Source: Arenimonas terrae
GTDB lineage: Bacteria; Pseudomonadota; Gammaproteobacteria; Xanthomonadales; Xanthomonadaceae
Assembly: GCF_006265115.1 (NCBI RefSeq)
Contig: NZ_SMDR01000001.1
Span: 1,764,009-1,828,008, forward strand
Direction: 5' to 3'
Length of the DNA: 64,000 bases
A program made the translations under genes and the position numbers. Shown here in pieces: positions 1 to 10,600 of the stretch. The first letter of the stretch is position 1, and the number at the start of each line of letters is the position of its first letter. The notes under the pieces are model-generated. The model made no database searches and was not told where the DNA came from. It saw only the letters and a list, made by a program, of their open reading frames with translations.

Positions 1-2448
1 CTCGGTGACGAAGGTGTTGCGCCACGAGGCCTTGAACTGGCCGATCTTCGATTCCGGGAAGGTCCAGAACAGGTCGATGTCCCAGCCGCTGGTGTTGATC
101 ACGCCCAGGTTGGTCAGGCGGTTGTTGAAGCTGTTGATGCCGCCGGTGGGCGCGCGGGTGATGCCGCCGCAGTACAGCGGGTCCAGGGTTTGCACGCACA
201 GGTCGAGCTGGGTCTGGGCGTCGATGGCCTGGATCGCACCCTCGATCTCATGCTGGTAGTAGGTCACTTCGATGTCGACGCGGTCGGCCGCGACCGAGTT
301 CTCGGCGAAGGACGGGCTCCAGATGAAGCCGGTGGACCAGCTCTCGGAGAATTCCGGATCCAGGTCTTCGTTGCCGCCCGTGGTGACCGAGATCTGCGGG
401 TTCGGCTGGGCATAACCGGCCGGAACGCCGAGGGCCGCGCAGTTGGCGGTCAGCCCCGGGGCGATGGGCGTCGAGCACGGGTCGTCGAGCTGGGCGTCGA
501 AGCGGCTGGCGGAGCCGAACAGCTCGCCGATCGACGGCGCGCGGAAACCTTCCGCGTAGCTGGTGCGGATCACGAGCTCGTCGACCACCTGCCAGCGCAG
601 GCCGTATTTGGGCGTGACTTCGCTGATGCCGGTGCTGTAGTCGGAGTAGCGGCCGGCGACCGTGAAGTCGAGCTTCTTGCCCCAGGCCGAATCGGCCAGC
701 AGCGGGAAGTTGACCTCGAAGTAGAGCTCGGTCACGTCGTACTCGCCCGCGGTCGGCAGCGAGGGCACGCCGTTGTAGTCGCCCGCGACCGTGATCGGAT
801 CGGGCTGGTAGGAGCCTTCCAGGCGGCGGTGCTCGATACCGGTCGCGAAGTCCACCGAACCGGCCGGCATGTCGAACAGCGCGCCGGAAAGGTTGGCGGT
901 GATCAGGGCCAGTTCGTTCTTGCTGTTGTCGCGCACGATCGGGCTGATGAAGGCCAGCATCTGCGGCGTGATCGTGCCCGGGCCGCCGAAGATGTTCAGC
1001 GGGGTGCAGCCGGCCACCGCGGCGCAGGCCGCCGGGTCGCCCAGGGCGAGCGCGATGTTGCGGATGTTGTAGCTGCCGTAGTTGGTCTGCTCGGCCTTGT
1101 TCTCGCTGAAGGCGACGTTGACGTCCCAGAACAGGGTGCTGTCGCCGGCCTCGAACAGGCCTTCCAGGCCGGCGCCGACGTACCAGGTGTCGACTTCCTG
1201 CTCGAACACGCGCGGACCGCCCTCGACCGGGCGACGGCCGATCAGGATCAGGTTGCTGGCCGAATCAAGGTCGAAGCCGAACGGGTTGAAGGGGTTGAGC
1301 GCCGAGATGAAGATGCCGTCGGCCTGCGGGTTGCCGGTGCCGGCTTCGGGGCCGAAGAACAGCGGCTCGGGCGCGGCCTGGTTGGTCGACTTGCGGCGGT
1401 TGTACAGCACCTTGGCGTAACCGCTCACGCGGTCGCTGAAGTTGAAGCGCACCTGGCCGAAGGCGCCGCTGCGCTCGGACGGAGTGAGCAGCAGGTTGTA
1501 CTGCGCGAAGTTGAAGCGGTCGGCCGGCGTGGCGAAGCAGTGGAAGTCGTCGGTGCGCACGCAGCCGGTCTGGGTCGGGTCGAACACCGGGTCGGAGACG
1601 CCGGTGTTGGGCGTGATGTCGTAGGTCACGCCGGTGTTCGGGTCGGTGATGATGAAGCGGCCCGTCGGCGTGCCCGAGCTGCCGAAGTTGGTGCCGGTGC
1701 CCGGCACCGGGAAGCTGGACTGTTCGCGGTCGCGCGAATAGATCACGTCCTGGTCGGTGTGGCTCAGGCCCAGGAAGTAGTTGACGCGATCGTTGCCGCC
1801 GCCCCAGGCGAAGTCGATGCTCTTGGTGGCGCCGTCGCCCTCGCCGTATTCGCCGTACTGCACGTTGAGCGAGATGCCGTCGAAGTCCTTGCGGGTGATG
1901 ATGTTGATCACGCCGGCGATGGCGTCCGAGCCGTACAGCGAGGACGCGCCGTCTTCCAGCACCTCGATGCGCTCGATGATCGCCAGCGGGATGGTGTTGA
2001 GGTCGGTGGCCGCGCCGACGCCCGAGGCCGAGGCCTCGTTGACCCAGCGCACGCCGTCGACCAGCACCAGCACACGCTTGGGACCGATGTGGCGCAGGTC
2101 GGCCTGCGCGGAACCCGCGCCGACGCCGCTGCCGTCCGGCGGGAAGCCGAAGTTGCCGCTGGAGTTGAACTTGGTGTTGAGCGCCGAACCCGAGCCGGTG
2201 ATCGACTGGATCAGGTCGCCGATCGAGGTCAGGCCGCTGCGGTCGATGTCCTCGCGCGTGATGCGCTGGACCGGGACCAGGCCTTCGGCCTCGGAGGTCT
2301 TGATGCGGGTACCGGTGACCTCGACGCGGTCGAGCGTCTGGATGTCTTCTGCCGCAGGCTCCTGCGCCGCGACCGCGGCCGGGAGAATGGCCAGCAGCAA
2401 CGCACCGCGGACCGCCTGGCTCAGGCGGGATGTACGGATGGTCTTCAT
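1..2448 (-). CDS. TonB-dependent receptor (C-terminal end beyond window)
   Basis: Outer-membrane TonB-dependent receptor, which takes up a ligand across the outer membrane with energy from TonB-ExbBD; the ligand cannot be told from this sequence. The ATG is at 2446-2448 and the frame runs off the left edge, so 816 residues are seen and the last barrel strands are missing. A signal peptide ends near AAVAAQ (about residue 28), followed by the TonB-box region [11 protein letters not shown]. The plug domain (about residues 50-170) has [41 protein letters not shown] and [10 protein letters not shown]. In the barrel, [17 protein letters not shown] is a family hallmark. The gene stands alone, divergent from nothing, with two dyads in its upstream region. 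Confidence 0.93.
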   Translation of the reverse strand, partial: MKTIRTSRLSQAVRGALLLAILPAAVAAQEPAAEDIQTLDRVEVTGTRIKTSEAEGLVPVQRITREDIDRSGLTSIGDLIQSITGSGSALNTKFNSSGNFGFPPDGSGVGAGSAQADLRHIGPKRVLVLVDGVRWVNEASASGVGAATDLNTIPLAIIERIEVLEDGASSLYGSDAIAGVINIITRKDFDGISLNVQYGEYGEGDGATKSIDFAWGGGNDRVNYFLGLSHTDQDVIYSRDREQSSFPVPGTGTNFGSSGTPTGRFIITDPNTGVTYDITPNTGVSDPVFDPTQTGCVRTDDFHCFATPADRFNFAQYNLLLTPSERSGAFGQVRFNFSDRVSGYAKVLYNRRKSTNQAAPEPLFFGPEAGTGNPQADGIFISALNPFNPFGFDLDSASNLILIGRRPVEGGPRVFEQEVDTWYVGAGLEGLFEAGDSTLFWDVNVAFSENKAEQTNYGSYNIRNIALALGDPAACAAVAGCTPLNIFGGPGTITPQMLAFISPIVRDNSKNELALITANLSGALFDMPAGSVDFATGIEHRRLEGSYQPDPITVAGDYNGVPSLPTAGEYDVTELYFEVNFPLLADSAWGKKLDFTVAGRYSDYSTGISEVTPKYGLRWQVVDELVIRTSYAEGFRAPSIGELFGSASRFDAQLDDPCSTPIAPGLTANCAALGVPAGYAQPNPQISVTTGGNEDLDPEFSESWSTGFIWSPSFAENSVAADRVDIEVTYYQHEIEGAIQAIDAQTQLDLCVQTLDPLYCGGITRAPTGGINSFNNRLTNLGVINTSGWDIDLFWTFPESKIGQFKASWRNTFVTE

Positions 2449-2506
2449 GACGTTCCCCAAAGGTGGATGGTGACCCGCGCCTTGCCCCCAATGCGCTGGT
2501 TGCCCC

Positions 2507-2540
2507 CACTTGTAAAGAATTCGTCAAATCGCAACAAGTG
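2507..2540 (-). promoter_or_regulatory. inverted repeat upstream of the TonB-dependent receptor
   Basis: CACTTGT at 2507-2513 and ACAAGTG at 2534-2540 form 7-bp perfect arms 20 bp apart, 59-92 bp upstream of the receptor start. This AT-richer patch is the likely promoter zone. It may be an operator; no regulator is assigned. Confidence 0.35.
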
Positions 2541-2548
2541 GATACATT

Positions 2549-2563
2549 ACTAACAAGGTTAGT
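2549..2563. promoter_or_regulatory. short palindrome between the receptor and permease genes
   Basis: ACTAAC-aag-GTTAGT is a perfect 6-bp dyad in the 132-bp gap. It lies upstream of the receptor gene and just after the permease stop codon on the same strand, so an operator or part of the permease mRNA end are both possible. Confidence 0.3.
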
Positions 2564-2580
2564 GAATCCATTCCCTTGGT

Positions 2581-3384
2581 TCAGGTTCCCGCCCAGAGCA
2601 GGCTGGTGCCGACCAGCACCAGGAAGACCGCAAACACCCGCCGGAGCGCCTCTCCGCTGAGCCGGTGCGCCAGGCGGGTGCCCAGGGGCGCGGTCAGCAC
2701 CGAGGCCAGGGCGATCGCCACCGCGGCCGGCACGAAGACATAACCCCAACTCCCCGGCGGCAGGTCGCCATTGACCGGGCCGTGGGCGGCGTAGCCCGCC
2801 GCGCTGGCCAGGGCGATGGCGACGCCGCAGGCGCTGGAGGTTCCGACCGCCCGCACCGGCCGCACGCCGCGCCAGACCAGCAGGGGCACCGTCATGCTGC
2901 CTCCGCCGATGCCCACGAGCGCCGAAATCGCACCCACGAACACACCGGATGCCGAGTAGGCCGCCCCCTTGGGCGCGTCCGGACGCTCCTGTTTTGCCCT
3001 GGGCCAGTCCAGCCCCAGCTGCAGGGCCGCCAGATAGCAGTACGCGGCGATGAACCCGCGCAGCCACTCGTCCTCCAGCCGCGTCGCCAGCAGGCTGCCC
3101 AGCCAGCCGCCGAGCAGCATGCCCGGCACCAGCCAGGCGACCGTGGGCCAGAGCACGCTGCCGCGCCGGTGATGCGCGCGCGCCGACGACAGGCCGGTGA
3201 GCACGATGCTGGCCAGGGCCGTGGCCAGCGCCATGTGCACCGCCAGCCCGGCCGGCACGCCCTGCGCCGGCAGCAGCCAGACCAGGGCCGCGACCAGGAT
3301 CAGGCCGCCGCCGATGCCCAGCAGCCCGGCCATCACGCCGGCGACCGCGCCCAGCCCGAGATAGACCAGCCAGGCCAGGCTCAT
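2581..3384 (-). CDS. TauE/SafE (TSUP) family membrane permease
   Basis: A 267-residue inner-membrane protein of the sulfite exporter TauE/SafE family, whose members move small anions such as sulfite, sulfoacetate or sulfide-related compounds. The two internal half-repeats are visible: GLLGIGGGLILVAALVW near residue 20 and ALVGIGGGSMTVPLLVW near residue 160, each opening a bundle of about four hydrophobic helices. The ATG at 3382-3384 gives MSLAWLVYLGLGAVAG, directly starting the first helix; the frame is open further upstream but that part reads as non-family sequence across the lytic transglycosylase start. The substrate is not predictable. The gene is divergent from the lytic transglycosylase gene with a 54-bp gap. 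Confidence 0.88.
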   Translation of the reverse strand: MSLAWLVYLGLGAVAGVMAGLLGIGGGLILVAALVWLLPAQGVPAGLAVHMALATALASIVLTGLSSARAHHRRGSVLWPTVAWLVPGMLLGGWLGSLLATRLEDEWLRGFIAAYCYLAALQLGLDWPRAKQERPDAPKGAAYSASGVFVGAISALVGIGGGSMTVPLLVWRGVRPVRAVGTSSACGVAIALASAAGYAAHGPVNGDLPPGSWGYVFVPAAVAIALASVLTAPLGTRLAHRLSGEALRRVFAVFLVLVGTSLLWAGT

Positions 3385-3438
3385 GGCGCCACGCCCCGGT
3401 ACCGGGGCGATGCAGGCCCTTGGGCTAAACTCACGACC

Positions 3439-5415
3439 ATGCTGCGAACACTGCTCATCACGTCCCTGCTGTTGGCCTGTGCAGCCCCCGCCCGCGGCGC
3501 CGATCCCTCGCCGCCGGACCTCTCGCGGCAGCGGCCGGCGATCCTGGAGGCGTTCCGCCACGCCGAGCATGGCCCGATCAGCCTACAGGACACCGCGCGC
3601 ATCGCCGACCACCCGCTGCGCGGCTGGGTCGAGGCCAGCGCCCTGCGCCGCCGGCTCTCCACCGCCGGCACGATCGAGGTGCGCGACGTCCTGAAACGTT
3701 TCGACGGCCAGCCGGCCGCCGACTGGCTGCGCGAAGGCTGGCTGCTCGAACTGGCCAAACGCCGCGACTGGTCCACCTTCCGCGCCGACTACCGCGGCGG
3801 CGAATCGCTGGAGTTGCGCTGCGCCGACCTGGCCGCGCGCCTGGCCACCGGCGCCACCGACGCCGCCTGGATCGCCGACGGCCAGGCGCTGTGGCTGAGC
3901 CCGCGCGCCCTGCCCGCCGGCTGCGACCTGCCCTTCAAATCGCTCGAAGGCCTGGGCAAGCTCGGCCCCGAACAGCGCTGGCAGCGCATCGACCTGGCCA
4001 TTGCCGAAGGCCAGACCGGCCTGATGCGCTACCTCGCGCCGGGCCTGCCGGCGGCCGAGGCGGCCCGCGTGCGCGATTACGCCGACTTCATCGACGCGCC
4101 GCATGCGCGCGCCGCGAACTGGCCCAAGGACATCCGCAGCCGCGCCGTCGCCGCCGAAGGCCTGGCGCGCCTGGCGCGGCGTTCGCCCGATGCGGCCGAA
4201 GCGCAGCTGGCCACGCTCGCACCCCGGCTGGGCCTGGACGAGGCGCAGCGCGGCAAGGTGCTGTACGAGATCGCGCTGTGGACGGTCGCGTCCTACCTGC
4301 CGCGTTCGCAGCAGCGCCTGGATGCGGTGCCCGCCCTCGCCTACGACGAACGCCTGCACGAATGGCGCGTGCGCGAGGCCATGAACCGCCGCGACGACGC
4401 CGGCGCCGTGCGCGCGCTCGAGCAGATGCCGCCCGCGCAGCGCAACGACCCGCGCTGGCAGTATTTCGAGGCGCGCCTGCGCGAACGGCTCGGCCAGGCC
4501 GACGCGGCGAAGGCGCTGTACCGGCGCTCCGCCGACACCGCCACCTTCCACGGCTTCCTCGCCGCCGACCGCCTGGGCGCGCCCTACACGCTGTGCCCGC
4601 TGGAACCGTCCAAGGATCCGGCGCTGCGCCAGCGCGTCGCCTACCACCCCGGCCTGGCGCGCGCGCTGGAACTGTTCACCATCGACCGCGTCGGCCTGGC
4701 CACGCGGGAGTGGACGCGGCTGATGAAGGAACTCGATGACCAGGAACGTTACGTCGCGATCGAGTTCGCCCGGCAGGTGCATTGGTATGACCGGGCCGTG
4801 TTCACCATCGGCACTGAACCCGAGGACCTGCGCCAGTACACGCTGCGCTTCCCGCTGCACCACGAAACCACCCTGCGCCGCGAATCCAAGAAACACGCCA
4901 TCGACCCGGCCTGGGTCGCGGCCCAGACCCGCGCCGAAAGCGCCTTCATGCCGCGTGCGCGCTCGCATGCCAACGCACTGGGCCTGATGCAGCTGCTGCC
5001 CTCCACCGCCGAACGCACCGCGCGCCGCCTGGGCCAGCCCTGGACCGGCGCCGCCAGCCTCTACGACCCCGACACCAACCTCACGCTCGGCATCGCCCAC
5101 CTGCGGCACGAGCTCGACCAGCACGGCGGCATCGCCTACCAGGCCATCGCCGCCTACAATGCCGGCCCGACCCCGGTGAACCGCTGGAACCGCGACCGGC
5201 CCGGCTTCGACCCGGATTTCTGGATCGAAACCGTCACCTACAAGGAAACCCGCGACTACGTGGCCCGCGTGCTCGCCTTCAGCGTCATCTACGACTGGCG
5301 CCTGGACGGCAGCGCGGTACCGGTGAGCGAGCGCCTGCTCGGCCGCACCGTCGCGAAAACGTCCCGCCGCGCCTTCACCTGCCCCCCGACTCCGGAACCC
5401 GCTCCCACGCCATGA
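3439..5415 (+). CDS. slt: soluble lytic murein transglycosylase
   Basis: Periplasmic Slt70-type enzyme (658 aa) that cleaves peptidoglycan between MurNAc and GlcNAc with formation of 1,6-anhydroMurNAc. Residues 1-22 are a signal peptide (LLLACAAPARGA). A long alpha-helical superhelix (U and L domains, about residues 30-470) precedes the C-terminal SLT domain. There the catalytic glutamate lies in QTRAESAF, followed by ALGLMQLLPSTA and the YNAGPTPVNRW motif. Family length is usual. Its stop codon overlaps the next ATG by 4 bases (ATGA), suggesting translational coupling with the dehydrogenase-like gene downstream. Confidence 0.95.
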   Translation: MLRTLLITSLLLACAAPARGADPSPPDLSRQRPAILEAFRHAEHGPISLQDTARIADHPLRGWVEASALRRRLSTAGTIEVRDVLKRFDGQPAADWLREGWLLELAKRRDWSTFRADYRGGESLELRCADLAARLATGATDAAWIADGQALWLSPRALPAGCDLPFKSLEGLGKLGPEQRWQRIDLAIAEGQTGLMRYLAPGLPAAEAARVRDYADFIDAPHARAANWPKDIRSRAVAAEGLARLARRSPDAAEAQLATLAPRLGLDEAQRGKVLYEIALWTVASYLPRSQQRLDAVPALAYDERLHEWRVREAMNRRDDAGAVRALEQMPPAQRNDPRWQYFEARLRERLGQADAAKALYRRSADTATFHGFLAADRLGAPYTLCPLEPSKDPALRQRVAYHPGLARALELFTIDRVGLATREWTRLMKELDDQERYVAIEFARQVHWYDRAVFTIGTEPEDLRQYTLRFPLHHETTLRRESKKHAIDPAWVAAQTRAESAFMPRARSHANALGLMQLLPSTAERTARRLGQPWTGAASLYDPDTNLTLGIAHLRHELDQHGGIAYQAIAAYNAGPTPVNRWNRDRPGFDPDFWIETVTYKETRDYVARVLAFSVIYDWRLDGSAVPVSERLLGRTVAKTSRRAFTCPPTPEPAPTP

Positions 5416-6356
5416 CCCCGCTCAAGCTCGTCGTCCTCGGAGGTACCGGCTTCGTCGGCCGCCACCTGCTGGCCCGCCTCGCCGCCGAAGGCCATGCCGT
5501 GACCCTGCTCAGCCGCAACCTGGCCGCGCATGCCGTGCGCCTGCTGCCGCCGGGCGTGGTGCTGCGCGAGGTGGACGTGTACGACCCGACCGCGCTCAAG
5601 CAGGCCTTCGCCGGCCAGGACGCGGTGATCAACCTGGTGGGCATCCTCAACGAGCGCGGCGACAGCGGCCGCGGTTTCCGCCGGGCCCACGTCGAGCTGA
5701 CCAAGCTGGTGATCGCGGCGATGCAGCTGGCCGGCACCCGCCGCCTGCTGCAGATGAGCTCGCTCAACGCCGGCCGCGGCCACAGCCACTACCTGAAGTC
5801 GCGCGGCGAAGCCGAGGCGGCGGTGAAGGCCTCGGGCCTGGACTGGACGATCTTCGAACCCTCGGTGATCTTCGGCCAGGGCGACGGCTTCTTCTGCCGC
5901 TTCGCCACGCTGCTGAAGCTGGCCAGGCCGGTGCTTCCGCTCGCGCGCTCGCAGGCGAAGTTCGCGCCGGTGTACGTGCAGGATGTGGTCGAGGCCTTCG
6001 TGCGCGCGCTGGGCAACCGCAAGACCTTCGGCGAGGTGTATGAACTCTACGGGCCGGACGTGTTCACGCTGGCCGAGATCGTGCGCCTGACGGCGAAACA
6101 GTGCGGCATGAAGCGCCTGGTGCTGCCGCTGCCCGACGCGCTCGGCCGCCTGCAGGCCTTCGCCTTCGACTTCGTTCCCGGCAAGCCCTTCTCGTCGGAC
6201 AACTACCGGTCGCTGCTCACCGATTCGGTCGGCGGCATCGACGGCCTGCACCGGCTGGGCATCACGCCGACCCGCGTGTCGGCGATCCTGCCGGAGATCC
6301 TGGGCCACCTGGACGACCGCCAGACGCGCTACGCGCGCTACCGCTCGGCGCGCTGA
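5412..6356 (+). CDS. NAD(P)-binding protein, complex I NDUFA9-like
   Basis: A 314-residue atypical short-chain dehydrogenase of the NDUFA9/YwnB-like group. The Rossmann glycine motif is GGTGFVGRHLLARL at residues 9-22. The sequence VINLVGILNERG follows, then a SxxxK-type region (SSLNAGRGHSHYLKSRGEAE), and the hydrophobic segment DWTIFEPSVIFGQGDGF typical of the family. Bacterial members are often annotated as nucleoside-diphosphate-sugar epimerases, but the reaction is unknown. It overlaps slt by 4 bp and is followed 3 bp later by cca, so the three genes probably form one transcript. Confidence 0.88.
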   Translation: MTPLKLVVLGGTGFVGRHLLARLAAEGHAVTLLSRNLAAHAVRLLPPGVVLREVDVYDPTALKQAFAGQDAVINLVGILNERGDSGRGFRRAHVELTKLVIAAMQLAGTRRLLQMSSLNAGRGHSHYLKSRGEAEAAVKASGLDWTIFEPSVIFGQGDGFFCRFATLLKLARPVLPLARSQAKFAPVYVQDVVEAFVRALGNRKTFGEVYELYGPDVFTLAEIVRLTAKQCGMKRLVLPLPDALGRLQAFAFDFVPGKPFSSDNYRSLLTDSVGGIDGLHRLGITPTRVSAILPEILGHLDDRQTRYARYRSAR

Positions 6357-6359
6357 GCG

Positions 6360-7583
6360 ATGGAAACCTATCTGGTCGGCGGCGCGGTGCGCGACCGGCT
6401 GCTGGGGCGGCCGGCGGGCGACCGCGACTGGGTCGTGGTCGGCGCCACGCCCGCGCAGATGATCCACGCCGGCTTCCGGCCGGTGGGCAAGGACTTCCCG
6501 GTCTTCCTGCATCCTCAAACCCGCGAGGAGCACGCGCTGGCGCGCACCGAGCGCAAGACCGCGCCCGGTTACACCGGTTTCGTCTTCCACGCCGAACCGA
6601 CGGTGACGCTGGAGCAGGACCTCGAACGCCGCGACTTCACCATCAACGCCATCGCCCAGCGCGCCGACGGCTCGCTGGTGGATCCCTTCGGCGGCGCACG
6701 AGACCTCGAGGCGCGGGTGCTGCGCCACGTCTCGCCGGCCTTCGCCGAGGATCCGGTGCGTATCCTGCGCGCCGCGCGCTTCCTGGCGCGGTTCGCGCCG
6801 CTGGGCTTCACGATCGCGCCGGAGACGCTGGCGCTAATGCGCGGCATGGTCGCCGCCGGCGAGGTCGACCACCTGGTCGCCGAACGCGTCTGGCAGGAGC
6901 TGAAGAAGGCGCTGGAAATGCCGCAGCCCTCCGCCGCGATCGCGCTGCTGCGCGACTGCGGCGCGCTTGCGAGGCTGCTGCCGGAAGTGGATGCGCTCTA
7001 CGGCGTGCCGCAGCGGCCCGAATACCACCCGGAAGTCGACACCGGAATCCACACCCAGATGGTGCTGGACATGGCCGCGCGGCTGGCGCCCGGCGACGCG
7101 CTGGTCGGTTTCTGCGCGCTCACCCACGACCTGGGCAAAGCGCTGACGCCGAAGGCCGAGTTGCCCAAGCACGTCGGCCACGAGCACAGCGGCGTGCGGC
7201 CGCTGCGCGCGGTCTGCGGGCGCTGGAAGGTGCCGGCGGAATTCGCCGCCGTCGCCGAGATCGTCTGCCGCGAACACCTCAACGTGCACCGCCTGGCCGA
7301 ACTGCGGCCCGAAACCGTACACGACCTGATCGCGCGCTGCGACGGGTTCCGCAAGCCCGAGCGCATCGCGCAGCTGGCGCTTGCCTGCGAGGCCGACAAG
7401 CGCGGGCGGCTGGGGCTGACGGAAACCGAGTATCCCTCCGCGCCGCTGCTGCTCAAGCTGCACGCCGCCGCCGCCGCGGTCTCCGCCGGCCACGCGGTCG
7501 CCGCCGGCCTGGAAGGCCCCGCCATAGGCGAGTGGCTGCGCAAGGCCCGCATCGCCGCCATCCGCGACGCCCGCGGCTCCTAG
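6360..7583 (+). CDS. cca: multifunctional CCA tRNA nucleotidyltransferase
   Basis: Adds or repairs the 3'-CCA end of tRNAs. The nucleotidyltransferase head is complete: [19 protein letters not shown] with the metal-binding DRD, then [10 protein letters not shown] and [16 protein letters not shown]. The C-terminal half has an HD phosphohydrolase domain ([13 protein letters not shown]), as in gammaproteobacterial class II enzymes that also show phosphatase/2',3'-cyclic phosphodiesterase activity. At 407 aa it matches the E. coli-type length. It starts 3 bp after the previous stop codon and ends at a strong hairpin. Confidence 0.96.
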   Translation: METYLVGGAVRDRLLGRPAGDRDWVVVGATPAQMIHAGFRPVGKDFPVFLHPQTREEHALARTERKTAPGYTGFVFHAEPTVTLEQDLERRDFTINAIAQRADGSLVDPFGGARDLEARVLRHVSPAFAEDPVRILRAARFLARFAPLGFTIAPETLALMRGMVAAGEVDHLVAERVWQELKKALEMPQPSAAIALLRDCGALARLLPEVDALYGVPQRPEYHPEVDTGIHTQMVLDMAARLAPGDALVGFCALTHDLGKALTPKAELPKHVGHEHSGVRPLRAVCGRWKVPAEFAAVAEIVCREHLNVHRLAELRPETVHDLIARCDGFRKPERIAQLALACEADKRGRLGLTETEYPSAPLLLKLHAAAAAVSAGHAVAAGLEGPAIGEWLRKARIAAIRDARGS

Positions 7584-7613
7584 ACTCGAAGCTCTGAGCC
7601 AGGTCGGAGGCGA

Positions 7614-7637
7614 AGAGCCCGCCTTGCGGCGGGCTCT
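7614..7637 (+). terminator. hairpin after cca
   Basis: AGAGCCCGCC-TTGC-GGCGGGCTCT is a perfect 10-bp stem with a 4-base loop, 31 bp after the cca stop. There is no clear T-run after it, so it may serve the converging cca and RHS transcripts as a bidirectional hairpin. Confidence 0.7.
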
Positions 7638-7670
7638 CCACTTGCGGGTTCCAGAACGTCAGTCCGCACC

Positions 7671-10600
7671 TCAGCGGGGGGGCGCCACCGGCGCCCTATC
7701 CGATCCGACCAGCTGCCGCTGTTCCTGGACCGATTGGTGCATCGGCTTGCCGGACTGCGACACCGACTCGGCGCTACCCATGGTGTTGCGCATGACGCCC
7801 GGCAAACGCGTCGCGACGCCGGTCAGTCCGCCAGTCATGCCTGCGGCGGCCATGGCCTGCTCGTGCGAGCCACCGAGTGCGATCGCCACCGAATACGCGC
7901 CCGCCTGGAAGGTGGTGCCGCGCAGCGCACCGCTGCCGAGCGCCTCCCGGGCCATCTTGCCCTCCCGTTCGCGCGGCGTGAGGTGGCGGCTACGGCTGAA
8001 GTGAGTCGCGGAACCGGGGTCCTCATAGCGCTGGTTGTCGTCCCCACGCAGGTTGCCGCCGGGTCCCATGTTCACTTCGTCATCGATGCGACCCATGCAG
8101 GCGATGTCACGGCGCTCGAAGCACGCGTCCCTCTCGGCAATGAGGGAGTTCGAATAGTCCCGCTGGTAATCGTTTATCTCGTCTCCACTGGCGAAGAAGT
8201 ACGGGTCATTCTTCACGCGGGTGAAGTGGCTGATGCTGCCGTTCAAGCCCTGGCTGGCGTTGGCCAGGTTGTAGCGCTCCTTGAGGGACATGAGCCGCTT
8301 CGCAGCCTGCTCGACGCCGGTGACGTCGCGCTCGGTCACGTTGGTCACCGCTCCGTTCTCGTCGACGTCTGCCTCGACCACGGTCGCATCCTGGAAGACA
8401 CGCCCGTTGGCCTCCTGGGCCTCGATGTAGGCCATCGCCGCGTGGTCCTCGGGACTGCGCCCGGTGATATCACCATCCGACTCGCAGGCCCGCGCCGCGC
8501 GCGTGGCCGTGCCCGCCGAGCCGCCGTCAGTACCTGACGTGCCGGCGATCACGCAGGCGTAGCCCGACGGGTCGATGCCGCTGAGCGGATTGTTCATCAC
8601 GTACGAGTACGCGTTCATGCTCTGCGTGCTGGTCCGGCTCTGGATCAGCGGGTCCACGCTCATGAACCGTCCCAGCTGCGGGTCGTAGATCCGGCCACCC
8701 ATGTGCACCAGCCTGTGACGGTCGAGATGCTCGTGACCGGTGAAGCCCTGCTCGGCAAGACGTTCCGGACCGGTGGTCGCACCATGCAGCAGACCGTCGC
8801 TGCTCTTCCAGTCACCCGCCAGCGGCAGACCGAAGGCATCGAACCCGTGCTGTTCGGTCACCGCGCCGGCCTCGTCGGTCACCATCACCAGCGAGCCCAT
8901 GCGGTCGTGGTGCTGGAAGCGCAGCTTGCGGCCCTGGGCATTGGTCTCGATCACCGCCTGCGGCGCGGCATAGGTGCGCTCCTCGGCCATGGCGCCACCG
9001 GATACGACGAGCTCGTAACCGTCGTCGAAATACTTGGTGACGCCGTTCTCGATGCGGACCGAAACGCCCAGGTCCGGGTCGTAGCGCAGCAGCGTGAGGT
9101 CCGCGCCCTGCTGGATCCGAACCGGCTTGTTGAACACGTCGAAGGCCACGTCGCGGCCACGGCCGGAGATCATGTTGCCGGCGGCGTCGTAGTTGAAATC
9201 AACCACGCCGCCACCGACCAGCTGCACCTGGCGCACGGCGTGGGGCCCGGCGTTTCCGCCCAGGCTTCGGTCGACGTTGCCGTAGAGGTAGACCGATCCG
9301 AAATCGGACTTGCGGACCAGGTTTCCGATCTCGTCGTAGTCGTAGTCGATTGATTGCGGGGCGGTCGCGCCGACGGACCAGACCTTCTCGCTGGTGTCCA
9401 GGCGCTGCAGGTCGTCGTAGGTGAACGACTCGAGCACGCCATGCGTCACGCTTTCGCGGGCCGTCAGGTTCCCGAAGGCGTCGTCGTACCGGTAGAGCAG
9501 CTCGGCCAGGGGCTCCGAACCCTCGAAACCATACGCTATCCCTCGGACGTCGCCGGTCGAGTCCGCGTAGTCGTAATCGCCCCGTACGCCGTTGCCGAAA
9601 ATCATGCCGGTGGTCTGGCCGCGGGCATTCATGCCCTCGATCACGTACAGGTCGACATCGGAGTTGGCGGGGCCCGTCCAGGCCGAACGCGCGGCGAACA
9701 GCGTGCCGAACCGGTCGTAGCTGTAACCGACGGTTTCTCCGCTGGGGTACGTGCGGCCCTTCAGACGGTTGTAGTAGCCGTCGTACGCGAGCTTGCCCAC
9801 CAGGACGCGCGGGTTGCCCTCGATCGCCAGCTCGGTCCGCACCAACCTACCGAAACCGTCGTAGTGGTAGCTCTTGCGGTAGTCGTCGTTTCCGTCGTCG
9901 TTGGCGTCGCCACCGAGGACCGTCTGCAGCTGGTGCGCCTGCGCGCCTTCGCCGTAGATCCACAGTCCGACCAGCTCGCCGTTGACGCGGCGCACGCGCA
10001 TCCTGCCCATGGCGTCGTAGTAGTTGACGATGGCGTCGCCGTTGGCGTTCTCGGTACGGGTCAGATTGCCGAAACCGTCATAGGTCAGCGTCTGCGCAGC
10101 GGCAACCGGCGTGCCCGCGTCCGGGTCGTGCGTACGGACCTCACGGCCGAGGTTGTCGAAATAGTGGCGCACCTGGGTGCCTACCGAATTCTGGGTGAGC
10201 ACCAGGTTGCCCAGGCCGTCGTAACGGTGGTGGGTGGTCGACCCCTCTGCATCCGTGGTGGACAACAGGCGGCCACCGGCATCGTAGCGACGCGAAGCCG
10301 ACAGCTCCCCGCCGGGCAGCATGACGGTCGTCTCCAGGCCCTCGTACCGGTACTGCCAGACCTGCGAGGGCACCGCATGGCCCGACCGATCGACCACCTT
10401 GCGGCCCGCTCGGCCCAGAGCGTCGTAGTTCTCGTACCGGGTGAGATGGGTCCCTTCCTGGTGGCCAGGCTCGCTCGCGGCCAGCACACGGCCGCGTGCG
10501 TCGTAGGTATGGGTAACCACCGTGTCGGCAGCGCCGTTGAATCCGCTGGTGCGGACCTTGATGGTCCGCCCCAGCCGGTCGAGGTGCTCAACCGTCGTGG

